A stretch of 64,000 bases of DNA from PALSA-612 sp963773055 (GTDB taxonomy: Bacteria; Actinomycetota; Thermoleophilia; Gaiellales; Gaiellaceae), in contig CAVYZL010000003.1 of assembly GCA_963773055.1 (NCBI GenBank), positions 1 through 64,000 on the forward strand, given 5' to 3'. Positions 30,387-40,303 of this stretch are shown in pieces (the stretch's first letter is position 1; every line of letters begins with the position of its first letter). The notes beneath the pieces are model-generated. The model did no database searches and had not been told where the DNA came from. It saw only the letters and a program-made list of their open reading frames with translations. The position numbers and the translations under genes were made by a program.

Positions 30387-31967
30387 GTGAGGCGCCGTCT
30401 GCTCATAGGCTGCATTGGCTGTGCTGCAGTACTGGCGCTGGTCGGGGGCGCGGGCGGCGGCTCGGCGTCGCCGCTAAGTCCCGTCGTCGCCTTGACTGCG
30501 ACCCCGCCGAACGTCGTCTCTGGAGGCAGCACGACGCTCTCCTGGACGAGCAGTGACGTGACGACGTGCGTCGCCGCTGGTTCCTGGAGTGGTCGGAAGC
30601 CCGTTCACGGGCGCCAGCGGATCGGGCACATCCGAAGCCGGCACGTCTTCCGCCTCCGATGCACCGGCTCCCACGGCGGCGCCAAAGCGACGGCGGTTGT
30701 GGCGCTCGCGACGACTCCGGCGCTCTCGATCTCGAAGGACGGCCGGCACGTCCTCGATCGCAAGGGGACACCATTCCTCATCACCGGCGACGCAGCGTGG
30801 TCGCTGATCGTGGGACCCGGGCGACGCCGGAGTGCGCCAGTATCTCGCGAACCGGAGAGCGCGCGAGCTTCAATGCGATCCTCGTAAACCTCATCGAGCA
30901 CCGATTCGACCCGAACGGCGCCCCGAAGAACGCAGTCCGGACAGGGCCCATTCCTGAAGAAGGGCGACTTCTCGACGCCAAACCCGGCGTATTTCGCTCA
31001 CGCAGCAGATGTCGTCACGGGAGCGCTCGAAGCGCAACATCGAGGTATTCCTGTTCCCGGCGTACCTCGGCTATCAAGGCGGTGACGAAGGCTGGTACAC
31101 GGAGATCCGGGACAACGGGCCGAAAAAGATGCTCGCGTACGGGAAGTTCGTCGGGCGCGTACTTCAGCCGCTTTCCGAACATCGTCTGGGTGATCGGCGG
31201 CGACTACGGGCCGAACGCCGCGCGTGACGACGTCAGCGCGCTCGTCAGCGGCATCCAGCAGTCGTCGCCGCAACCCGCTGTTCACCGTGCACAACGGGCG
31301 CTACCAGTCGGGGGTCACGCAGTATCCGGGCGCGAGCTGGATCGACCTCAACACGACCTACTCCGACTGCGTCCAAGCCCCGAAGCAGCTCGCGGACGAC
31401 TACGGGAGAGCGCGCCCGATCCCGTTCTTCCTGATCGAGGGCAAGTACGAGAACGAGGGCGCGTCGGCCGTCTGCCTCCGCTCGCAGGCCTACTGGTCGG
31501 TGCTCGAGGGTGGCATCGGCTCGTTCTTCGGCAACAACCCGATCTGGAGCTTCGGCTCCGGCTGGCAGGGAGCGCTCGACTCGCCCGGCGCCAAGAGCAT
31601 GGGCCTCGTTCGCCGAGCTCTTCCACTCGCGCGCGTGGGCGGCGCTCGTGCCTGACTTCGCACATTCGGTGCTCACCGCGGGCTACGGCGACATCGGCTC
31701 CGCCTCCTATGCGCCCGCCGCGCGTACGCAGAACGGCAACACGGTGATCGTGTACAGCCCCGATCAGCGAGCGTCTGACCGTCAACATGGCGAAGGTGTC
31801 GGGGTCGCAGGCGAAAGCCTGGTGGTTCGACCCGTCTTCCGGCCAAGCGACGCTCGATCGGCACCTACCCGACCAGCGGCTCTCGCAGCTTCACGCCTCC
31901 CTCCTCGGGCGATTGGGTGCTCGTCCTGGACGACGCGGGACTCGGGCTGGGCGCGCCCGGGCGCTGA
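30387..31967 (+). CDS. Secreted GH140-like (DUF4038) glycosidase with Ig-like domain, frameshifted
   Basis: GTG 30387 opens a signal peptide (VRRRLLIGCIGCAAVLALVGG). Residues about 35-110 form an Ig-like fold (VALTATPPNVVSGGSTTLSW). The rest is the DUF4038 apiosidase-like domain (HVLDRKGTPFLITGDAAWSL, FLFPAYLGYQGGDE, NIVWVIGGD-type block, FLIEGKYENEGASAVC) plus a C-terminal beta domain (PF12904-like, VSGSQAKAWWFDPSSGQ) ending LGLGAPGR. Shifts near 30600, 30650, 30880, 31160, 31280, 31600, 31770 and 31860. GH140 enzymes cleave apiose-containing glycans in characterised members; the substrate here is inferred only. About 64 percent of its catalytic text matches the next gene by eye. Confidence 0.7.
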
Positions 31968-32196
31968 CGTAAAGCCCGCGCGCTAGCCGGCGTCGCGCTC
32001 CGAGGCCATTGATAGGCTGCCCGCTCCCCGTGGTCGTCCGGATTCGCCCCACCGCCGCAGATCCGACCACGCCCTCGTGTCGTGAGGCAGGGCATGGGCG
32101 GCAGATTGCGCGTCCCCCGATCGGGGTAAGGGTCGATCCATATATGCGCCGAAAGCGGAGTGTGGACCGGAAACGAGTAGAGGTCGAGCGGGCTTT
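31968..32196. other. Intergenic region between two glycosidase paralogues
   Basis: 229 bp, no open frame of merit. It contains a short palindrome CCCCCGATCGGGG (32117-32129), then an AT-rich patch CCATATATGC near 32140, which could be a promoter -10 region for the downstream gene. No terminator could be assigned. Confidence 0.35.
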
Positions 32197-35100
32197 GTGA
32201 CCCGTCTTTCGACTAGATCGAAGCGGGTTCTGTGGCCCTCTTCGTCAATTCGCTCATGGCAGCGGTCTTCGTCGCCGTCGGTCCCTCCGCCGCCGTCGGC
32301 CCGCCGACAGCATGGGTCAGGGGGAGCGACGCGGCACTGGCCTCCGCCACTACCCTCGGCTACACGACGGTCGGCACGCAGAAGGACTACGGCCGAGACG
32401 GGAGACCTCGACGTCAGCGGCAGCTTCACGCTCGGCAGCGCCTCGACGATCACGGACGGCAAGGGCTACCTCGACGGCGGCACGGCCTCGAGCAACGACG
32501 GCCTCCTGCGCCAGGTCGTCTACGCCGCCAACGGCTCGAGGCCGGCGGCGACGCCGATCGCAGTCTCAGACCAGGTCACGATCGCCAAGGGCTCGGCCGC
32601 CTCCTGGCGGACGTTCAGCTTCCACGGCGAGTCGCTGCCTGCCGGTAGCTACTGGATCGGCTACTGGGTCGGCGGCTGGACGAGTAGCGCGCACGGCAAC
32701 TACTACTACGACACCGTCGGCATCTCGAACGCGCTCTACTGGGACGACGGGCACACGCTACAGCCCGACGGGCAATCCCAGCGCGTCGAGCTGGGCGCAC
32801 ATCGTCGATGAGCGGCTCAGCGCCTACCTCGACGTGTCGACCGGCGCCCACCGCCGCCACCGCCTCCGCCGCCACCACCCCCTCCGCCTCCGCCACCGCC
32901 CCCTCCCCGCCACCGCCACCTCCGCCACCTCCGGCCACCCTCGGCTACACACGGTCGGCACGAGCCGGGACTACGCGCCGTCCGGCTACCTCGACGTCAC
33001 GCGGCGGCTTCCAGCTCGACAGCCGCGTCGACGATCACGGACGGCAAGGGCTACCTCGACGGCGGCACGGCCTCGAGCAACGACGGGCTCCTGCGCCAGG
33101 TCGTCTACGCCGCAAACGGCTCGAAGCCGGCGGCGACGCCGATCGCGGTCTCAGACCAGGTCACGATCGCGAAGGGCTCGGCCGCCTCCTGGCGGACGTT
33201 CAGCTTCCACGGCGAGTCGCTGCCTGCCGGTAGCTACTGGATCGGCTACTGGGTCGGCGGCTGGGGAGCAGCGGCACCGACGGCCACTTCTACTACAACA
33301 CGGTCGGAAGCTCGACCTCGGCGCTACTACGAGTCCGGGCACGCCTACAGCTCGACGGGAAGCCCGAGCTCGTCCGGCTGGTCGAGCAACGTCGACGAGC
33401 GTATGAGCACCTACCTCGACCTGTCGACGGGCGCGCCACCTCCGCCGCCACCCCCTCCGCCCCCTCCCCCGCCACCCTCCGCCCTCCCCCTCCGCCACCG
33501 CCACCTCCGCCTCCGCCGCCACCTCCGCCACCTCCCCCTCCACCGCCCTCCGGCAACCCTCGGCTACACGACGGTGGGCACGAAGACGGACTACGCGCCG
33601 TCCGGCGACCTCGACGTCACGCGGCGGCTTCACGCTCGGCAGCCGCCTCGACGATCACCGACGGCAAGGGCTATCTCGACGGCGGCACGGCCTCGAGCAA
33701 CGACGGGCTCCTGCGCCAGGTCGTCTACGCCGCCAACGGCTCGAAGCCGGCGGCGACGCCGATCGCTGTCTCAGACCAGGTCACGATCACGAAGGGCTCG
33801 GCTGCCTCCTGGCGGACGTTCAGCTTCCACGGCGAGTCGCTGCCTGCCGGTACGCTACTGGATCGGCTACTGGGTCGGCGGCTGGGGAGCAGCGCCGGCA
33901 CGGCCACTTCTACTACGACACGATCGGCAACTCGACCTCGCGCTACTACGAGTCCGGGCACGCCTACAGCTCGACGGGAAGCCCGAGCTCGTCCGGCTGG
34001 TCGAGAACACGTCGACGAGCGTCTGAGCACCTATCTCGACCTGTCGACGGGCGCGCCACCACCCCCTCCGCCCCCGCCACCCCCCCTCCGCCGCCCCCTC
34101 CGCCACCGCCACCTCCGCCGCCGCCCGGCTTCCCGCTCTCGGTCTCGGCCGACAAGCGCCATCTCGTCGATTCCGACGGGACGCCCTTCCTCATCAACGG
34201 CGAGGCGGCGTGGTCGCTGATGGTCGGCCCCGACACACCCCGGCGCGACCCAGTACCTCGCCGACCGCCAGTCACGTGGCTTCAACGCCATCCTCGTCAA
34301 CCTTGTCGAGCACTATTTCGACACGAACGGCGCGCCGAAGAACGCCTACGGAGACGCCCCGTTCACGACCCCGGGTGACTTCTCGAAACCGAATCCGGCG
34401 TACTTCGCCCACGCCGCCGCGGTCATCCAGGAGGCACTGAACCGCAACATCGAGGTCTTCCTCTTCCCTGCCTACCTCGGCTATCAGGGTGGAGGCGCAG
34501 GGCTGGTACGCGGACATCCTGAACAACGGCCCGCAGAAGATGCTCGCCTACGGCCAGTACGTCGGCAACTACTTCAGGAACTACCCGAACATCGTCTGGG
34601 TGATGGGTGGCGACTTCGCACCGAACGCCGCCCTCGACGAGATCCAGGCGATGGAGCTGGGGATCCAGCAGACCTCCCCGCAGCCGCTGTTCAGCGTGCA
34701 CAACGGCCGCTACCAGTCGGGTATCACGCAGTATCCGGGCGAGAACTGGGTCGACCTCAACACGACCTACTCCGACTGCACGCAGACGCCGCAGCAACTG
34801 TCCGACGACTATGCGCGGTCGGGTCCGATGCCGTTCTTCCTCATCGAAGGGAAGTACGAGAACGAGGGCGCGTCTGCGGTTTGCCTTCGCTCACAGGCCT
34901 ACTGGTCGGTGCTCGAGGGCGGCACGGGTCAGTTCTTCGGAAACAACCCGATCTGGGGCTTCAACGCCGGCTGGCAGTCAGCGCTCAACTCGACGGGCTG
35001 CGAACAACATGACCGAGTTCGCGCAGCTCTTCCACTCGCGTTCCTGGGGAACGCTCGTCCCCGACTTCTCCCACAGCGTCCTGACGAGCGGCTACGGAAC

Positions 35101-35374
35101 CATCGGCTCGTCCTCCTATGCAGCGGCCGCACGCACCTCGAACGGCAACACCGTCATCATCTACACGCCGGACCAGCGTGGCCTGACGATCGACATGACG
35201 AAGGTCTCGGGCTCACAGGCGAAGGCCTGGTGGTTCAACCCAGTGTCCGGCCAGGCGAGCCTGATCGGCACATATCCGACGACCGGCTCCCAGAGCTTCA
35301 CGCCGCCGTCGTCTGGCGACTGGGTGCTCGTTCTCGACAACGCGTCGCTCGGCCTCGGCGCGCCCGGCAGCTGA
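32197..35374 (+). CDS. Secreted multi-module GH140-like glycosidase with proline linkers, frameshifted
   Basis: A GTG at 32197 reads VTRLSTRSKRVL and, after a shift near 32235, joins ALFVNSLMAAVFVAVG to form a signal peptide. Next come three copies of the module of about 165 residues (TLGYTTVGT...DYAPSGYLDV...SFHGESLPAGSYWIGYWVGG), each followed by a Pro-rich linker, then the DUF4038/GH140-like domain (SADKRHLVDSDGTPFLING, NYPNIVWVMGGDFAPN, FFLIEGKYENEGASAVC) and a PF12904-like C-terminal domain ending LGLGAPGS. About 1,055 residues repaired; shifts mostly at linker and module borders and in 34230-34510 and 34995. It is the largest protein of the window and likely acts on extracellular polysaccharide. 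Confidence 0.72.
32347..34125 (+). repeat. Three tandem module repeats with Pro-rich linkers
   Basis: Module copies at about 32347-32848, 32939-33436 and 33556-34057 are separated by proline-coding CCG/CCT tracts at 32849-32938, 33437-33555 and 34058-34125. Copies 2 and 3 are offset by about 620 bp. In the aligned 215-bp segment covering SSNDGLLRQVVYAANGSKP to YWIGYWVGG I count only about six substitutions plus one indel, so that duplication is recent or homogenised by conversion. A fourth, more diverged copy is at 19187-19686. Confidence 0.85.
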
Positions 35375-35381
35375 CCCTGCG

Positions 35382-36119
35382 TCAGTCGCGCACGGCGTAG
35401 ATCTCGCCGTAGTCGTGGGCCTGCAGGCGACCGACGAGGTCGAGGATCTCATGGGCGTCGACGGACGATGCCGGGCTGAGCGGAGTATCGCCATCCCCGA
35501 GATTCTGGACGTACTGGTAGCGATAGCTTCCGAGAGCTCCGAGGCGCCCAACTGCGCGAGCCGTCACGTCCGGAGTCTCGCACTGGAACTCGAACGAGAG
35601 CGCGCTCAACGGTCGCTCGAGCCCCTGAAGCACCTCCGGCTCGAGCCCTTCGACGTCGATCTTCACGAATCGAGGCTCGCCGTGCTCCTCGATCAGCTCC
35701 TCGAGCGTTTGCAGCGGCACTCGGATCTCGCCACCAAGTCGCTCCTCGTGTAGCGCTGCCCACCTCGCGCTCACGGTCGAGTGGGCCGGGTCGTGCCCGA
35801 GCCGCAACATCGCTGTGCCGGTCTCTGCCCCGATCGCGCACTGCTCGACGTGCACGCCATAGCGACGCCGCACGACGTCTGCGAGTGACGGGTTCGGCTC
35901 GATCGCGATCACACGGGCTCCGATGTCGAGCAGTATCGACGTCACCTGGCCCACGTTGGCGCCGATGTCAAAGACGAGATCCCCTGGCTCGACGAACGTG
36001 CGAAGCCTGGCGCGCCTGTCCTGAACGCGCCGGTACTCGTCGCGCTTCAGAGCGCGCCAGTACGCATTTCTGACTTGTCTGTACACGCCGATCGAGCTAA
36101 GCAGCGTGCGAACCATCAT
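35382..36119 (-). CDS. FkbM-family methyltransferase
   Basis: Intact 245 residues. VFDIGANVGQVTSILLDIG (motif I), IAIEPNPSLADVV (motif II), CAIGAETGTAMLRL and FVKIDVEGLEPEVLQGL are the diagnostic FkbM blocks. FkbM-type enzymes O-methylate hydroxyls of sugars or macrolides. The start is ATG 36119, overlapping the TGA of the PhyH-like gene (ATGA). It is the last gene of the minus-strand run starting at 40243. Confidence 0.88.
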   Translation of the reverse strand: MMVRTLLSSIGVYRQVRNAYWRALKRDEYRRVQDRRARLRTFVEPGDLVFDIGANVGQVTSILLDIGARVIAIEPNPSLADVVRRRYGVHVEQCAIGAETGTAMLRLGHDPAHSTVSARWAALHEERLGGEIRVPLQTLEELIEEHGEPRFVKIDVEGLEPEVLQGLERPLSALSFEFQCETPDVTARAVGRLGALGSYRYQYVQNLGDGDTPLSPASSVDAHEILDLVGRLQAHDYGEIYAVRD

Positions 36120-37040
36120 GCGGGGAGCGGGCTCACCAGCCTGTCAGCGAGCGCTATCGGCCCGGGATCGTAGGCGGCGACGACCTCGTCCGGGAGATGC
36201 TCGAGGTCGCTGGCGCGCAGGTAGTCCGCCATCGTCGTACCGGTGCACGCCGAATCGACGTTCGGCGCGCCGCGGAACGCCTCGACATCGTCGAGGTGCA
36301 CCGTCCGGAAGTCGATGCTGAACCGCGTCCGGCCGGTCGTGTTCGGCACGCTCGAGTGCAGGTGGGCCGCCGAAAAGATCAGAACCCCGCCCGGACGGCG
36401 TGATCACGCGAAGCTGCGGATCGAGCTCGACCGTCTTCTTCGGGCTTCGGCTGGACACGCGTGTCCGTCTTGACGTGCTGCGCCGCGTTGAAGCGGCTCG
36501 TCTTGTTCCACTCGTCGTAGTTGTAGGTATGGGAACTGTTCTTCAGCGGCCGCGTCCAGTAGCGCGAGTGGAACGCCATCGAGCGGCCCGATTCGAGCCC
36601 GTAGATGGGGATCCACCAGTTCAGCTGGCACTGCGGCGCCGAGTACCACGTGTCGCGATGCGGATGGAACGCGTACGCGATGCCCGTCGTCAGGTAGTCG
36701 TCGCTCGTCGCCGTCCGCATCCGCGGTACATCGAAGTACGTCTTCTCGAGATCGCAGCCGAACTCTGCGAGCAGGCTCTGGATGCAGGTCTTCGAGTCTG
36801 GATGGTGGATGAACTTCGGCTTCAGCTCCGAGAGCACCGCCGCGTACTCCTCGACCGGCATGCTCGTACTGCGCGGTCTCCGGGTCGAGCGAGCCGAACG
36901 CCTCCCGGATCAGCGACCGCGCCGACTCGATGAACGCGGTCGAGGCGGGCGTCGGTGCGTACGAGAAGAGCTGCCCTGCGTACAGCTGCTGCGCGACGGT
37001 CGTTGTCGGCGGTCTGTGCGTCGACGTAGATCGTGTCCAT
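36116..37040 (-). CDS. Phytanoyl-CoA dioxygenase-like (Fe(II)/2OG) protein, frameshifted
   Basis: ATG 37040 (MDTIYVDAQTADNDRR). The central block FHPHRDTWYSAPQCQLNWW has an HxHxD-like iron-binding arrangement, and a second block contains AAHLHSSVPNTTGRTRFSID, giving the distal His and the Arg that binds 2-oxoglutarate in PhyH-type oxygenases. Shifts near 36975, 36860 and 36390. About 307 residues. It would hydroxylate an acyl, amino-acyl or other small substrate. It is coupled to the FkbM methyltransferase and sits 65 nt after the phosphopantetheinyl transferase. Confidence 0.68.
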
Positions 37041-37105
37041 GACTCTCCCTGGTGGTATTCGTGGGCCACAGCCTCTATCGGCCGAGATATGACGCGCGAC
37101 ACTAC

Positions 37106-37715
37106 CTAAGTCGAGTGTCGTAGAGAAAGATTTCGACCGGCGCTTCCCCTGATTGCGACGGCGGCGGCGTAGCCTTCGAGCGGCAACGCCATGAGCGTCC
37201 AATCGGCCGGCGTCCCCAGCACGGGGGGCAGCGAGACGATCTTGCCGTTCACGTCGAGCTCGATCACTCGAGGATCGATCGCCAACCCGAGCCCCGCGGC
37301 CTTCGTCAGCGCTTCCTTCTGCGTCCAGAGCTCCAGGAACGCGCGAGCGCGATCCGGCGCTGCCTCAACGCGTGCGCGCTCGGCTGGGGCCAGGGCGTGC
37401 GCAGGGAAGCGACCAGCCCGCGAAGTCCTCGCGCAGCTGCTCGACGTCGACGCCGACGTCACCCTCGCGGGCGACGGCGACGAGGGCGACCGACCCGCTG
37501 TGCGCGAGGTTGACCTCGAGCGCCGCGCCCTCGACGGCCGGCTTTCCTTCGACGGTGCGCACGATCGAGACATCGTCGACAGCCACGCCGAGATAGCGCG
37601 CGGCGACCGTCTCCAGCGGGCGCTCCACATCCGCGTCGAGCAACCAGACGGCGAGCTCGCCGGGCTCGAGAGTCGGGCGCGCCGGCGGGCTCGTCCAGCC
37701 CGGCTCGCGTGTCAC
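37106..37715 (-). CDS. 4'-phosphopantetheinyl transferase (Sfp-like), frameshifted
   Basis: GTG 37715 overlaps the TGA of the upstream synthetase at 37712-37714. GVAVDDVSIVRTVEGKPAVE and VNLAHSGSVALVAV (the NLAHS motif), then GDVGVDVEQLRED (GxDxE metal/CoA motif) and, after a shift near 37400, FLELWTQKEALTKAAG (WxxKEA motif) are all Sfp-type signatures. About 202 residues. It would charge the carrier domain of the adjoining synthetase with phosphopantetheine. The end of the synthetase and this gene share a frame just upstream, so a fusion cannot be excluded. Confidence 0.82.
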
Positions 37716-40243
37716 ACGGCGCTCGGCGCGGGCTGCGAACTCGTCGATCGCCTGCGAGATGCCCGCCGCGACGACGTCGACGTTCGGCGGCAGGAGGAGG
37801 CGTGCGTGGTCGCAAGGCAGCTGCTCCCACCGCTTCGCGCTGACGAGGCTGCGCAGGTACCAGTTGGGGAGTGCCGAACCGCTCGTGCTCGGAGGAGAGA
37901 AAGACGGCGGCCGGCGCATCGACCGCGGCGGGCCACGAAGCTCTCGCGCGAGTTGTCGAGCTTGGCCCAGACGTCCACCGGCGGCGGGGCGGCCGCGTCC
38001 GTACCCTGGACCCTTCGGCCGACGGAGCGCATCAGGCGCCGCTCGCGCACCGCGCGCGTGATCCGCCAGAGATCGGCACGCAAGCCACGCGGGCGGCCGA
38101 ACCGCGGGTCGAGAAGGACAAGCAGCCCGATCTCCTCGCCGTCCGCCTGGAGCTGCGACGCCATCTCGACCGCGATCGCGCCGCCGACGCAGAAGCCGCC
38201 GAGGACGTACGGCCCGTGCGGCTGGATCTGCCGCACCTCGGCGACGTAGTCGGCGGCGATCTCCGGCAGCGACGACGGCATCGTCTCGCCGTCGTCGTCG
38301 ATGCCCTCGCGCGCGCAGGCCGTAGCTCGGCTGGTCCGGCCCGAGCCGTCGTCGCGAGCGCCGGATACGTCAGGAGCTCGCCGTCGCCGGGGTGGACGAG
38401 GAAGAGCGGCGTCCGCGTGCCTTCCCTCTGGAGCGGAACGGCGCCGGAGCTGCCGAGCCCGACATAGGAGACGACCTCGCTCGCCATGGCCGCCGGAGTC
38501 GGCGCGCGCACGATCGAGATCAGCGGCAGATCGGGGTCGCCGACGAGATCGCGCACGCGCGCCACCGCCTCCGCGCCGAGGATCGAGTCGCCGCCAAGCG
38601 CGAAGAAGTCCGAGCCGACGTCAAGCCCGCGCATGTCGAGCACCGACTCCCAGATCTCGATCAGCTGCGGCTCGAGGAAGCGGTACGGACGCCGGCCGGC
38701 GTCGCGGCTCGCCGCCGTTCTCGATACCGAGCCGCTCGGCGAGCCCGATCCGCTGGAGCTTGCCGGTCGGGCCCTTCGGCAGCTCGTCGAGCACGAGGAT
38801 CCGACGCGGCACCTTGAACGGCGCCAGCTGGGCGGCGACGAAGTCCTGGAGGCTCCGCTCGTCGAGCTGCGCCTCAGGCGCGAGCACGACAGCCGCTGCG
38901 ACCTCCTCGCCGAGCTGAGAGTCGCTCATCGCGAACGTCACGGCCTGCGCGACGCCCTGGTGCGCGAGCAGCGCGTCGTCGACCTCGAGCGGCGAGATCT
39001 TCTCGCCGCCCCGGTTGATGATCTCCTTGATCCGGCCGCGCAGCGTCAGGTAGCCCTCCTCGTCGAGGAAGCCCTCGTCGCCCGTCCGGAACCAGCCGTC
39101 TTCCGTGAAAGGCTGCGCGTCCGAGCTCGTCTCGTAGCCGGCGAAGACGCTCTCGCCTCGAATCGCGACCTCGCCGACCTCGCCGGCCTGCAGCTCCTTG
39201 CCCGACGCGTCGAGGACGGCGACCTCCGGACCGGCAGCCATTCCGACAGTGCCCGGCTTGCGCACAGCGGGCGGCAGCGGGTTGGACGCCATCTGATGCG
39301 CCGCCTCGGTCATGCCGTAGGCCTCGATCACGGGCACGTCGAAGACCGACTCGAGCTCCTGGTGCACCGACGCGGGGAGCGCGGCAGAGGACGAGCGGAT
39401 GAAACGTAGCCTGTGGCGATCGACCGACTCTGGCCGGCCTCGCGCGCGGAGCAGCACCGCCGCGTGCATCGAGGGCACGGCCGTGTACCACGTCGGCTCG
39501 AGCTCGTCGAGCCAGTCGAAGAAGTGCACCTGGTGGAAGCCAGGGGCACACGCCACCGAGCCCCCCGCGCGCAGGGAGGCGAGGAGGGCGGTGACCAAGC
39601 CGTGGATGTGGAAGAGCGGCATCACGTTCAGGCACCGGTCGGGCTGCTCGAGCCGCAACGTCTCGGCGACGTTCCCCGCCGAGACGGCAAGCTGGCGGTG
39701 CGTCAGCGGCACGAGCTTCGGCCGCGACGTCGTTCCCGACGTGTGGAGGGCGAGGGCGACAGCGCCCGGCTCGGGGCTGTTGGTCGGCGACCCGTCCTCC
39801 GGCACGCCGTCGAGGGTGAAGATCCCCGCGGGCTGCGACGGATCGACGTGGAGGTCGAGCACCCGGATCCCGCGCGACCGAGCGACCTCGCGCACCGGCG
39901 TGTCGAGCGAGTCGCTGACGACGACCGCCCGAGCGTCGAGGTCGTCGAGGAAGAACTCGAGCTCGTGCGCCCGGTAGGCCGGGTTGAGCGGCGCTACCGC
40001 GGCGGCCGAGGAGACGGCCAGGAATGCGCTCGCCGCTTCGGGCCCGTTCTCGACAAGCAGCGCCACACGGTTCCCTGCGTCGATCCCGCCGGCACGGAGA
40101 TTGCCCGCGATGCGAGGGACGAACGCCCGAAGACCGTCGTACGTGAGAGCCTCTCTCGCCGGCGCCAGCAGAGCGGGGGCGTCGGCTACCGCAGCCTCAT
40201 GGTCGAGCGGATCGTCCACTGTTGCCAGTGTCGACCACGTCAT
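37712..40243 (-). CDS. Adenylation-carrier-thioesterase synthetase, frameshifted after A domain
   Basis: ATG 40243. Residues 1-525 are a complete AMP-binding domain: LALHTSGTTSRPKLVPL (A3), AYGMTEAAHQ (A5), GWFRTGDEGFLDEEGYL and GRIKEIINRGGEK (A7/A8) and GPTGKLQR (A10). Sequence type is nearer acyl-CoA/acyl-AMP ligases than NRPS A domains. A shift near 38705 leads to a carrier domain (DFFALGGDSILGAEAV) and then a type I thioesterase (PLFLVHPGDGELL, LGGFCVGGAIAVEM) whose nucleophile position is Cys (codon 38189-38191). About 840 residues. Further shifts near 38340, 37930 and 37860. It would activate an acyl substrate, hold it on the carrier and release it. Confidence 0.75.
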
Positions 40244-40303
40244 TTGCAGGAATTATGCGGGCGCCCCGCAAAGCGGTCAAAGGCGCGCACTACGATTGCG
40301 GGC

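Noticed and set aside
28276..30390. Long plus-strand open frame of 704 codons
   Set aside because: Antisense shadow of the GT2 and methyltransferase genes at 28717-30271; only its first part overlaps real coding text, in another frame.
18580..32200. Short GAAA-containing leader hairpins near 18604, 24517, 30335 and 32147 as one riboswitch family
   Set aside because: The shared text is only a few bases, spacing to the start codons differs, and no conserved long-range pairing is seen.
37712..37720. Synthetase and phosphopantetheinyl transferase as one fused protein
   Set aside because: Possible because the local frames agree just upstream, but a GTGA overlap and separate families make two genes more likely; left as a note.
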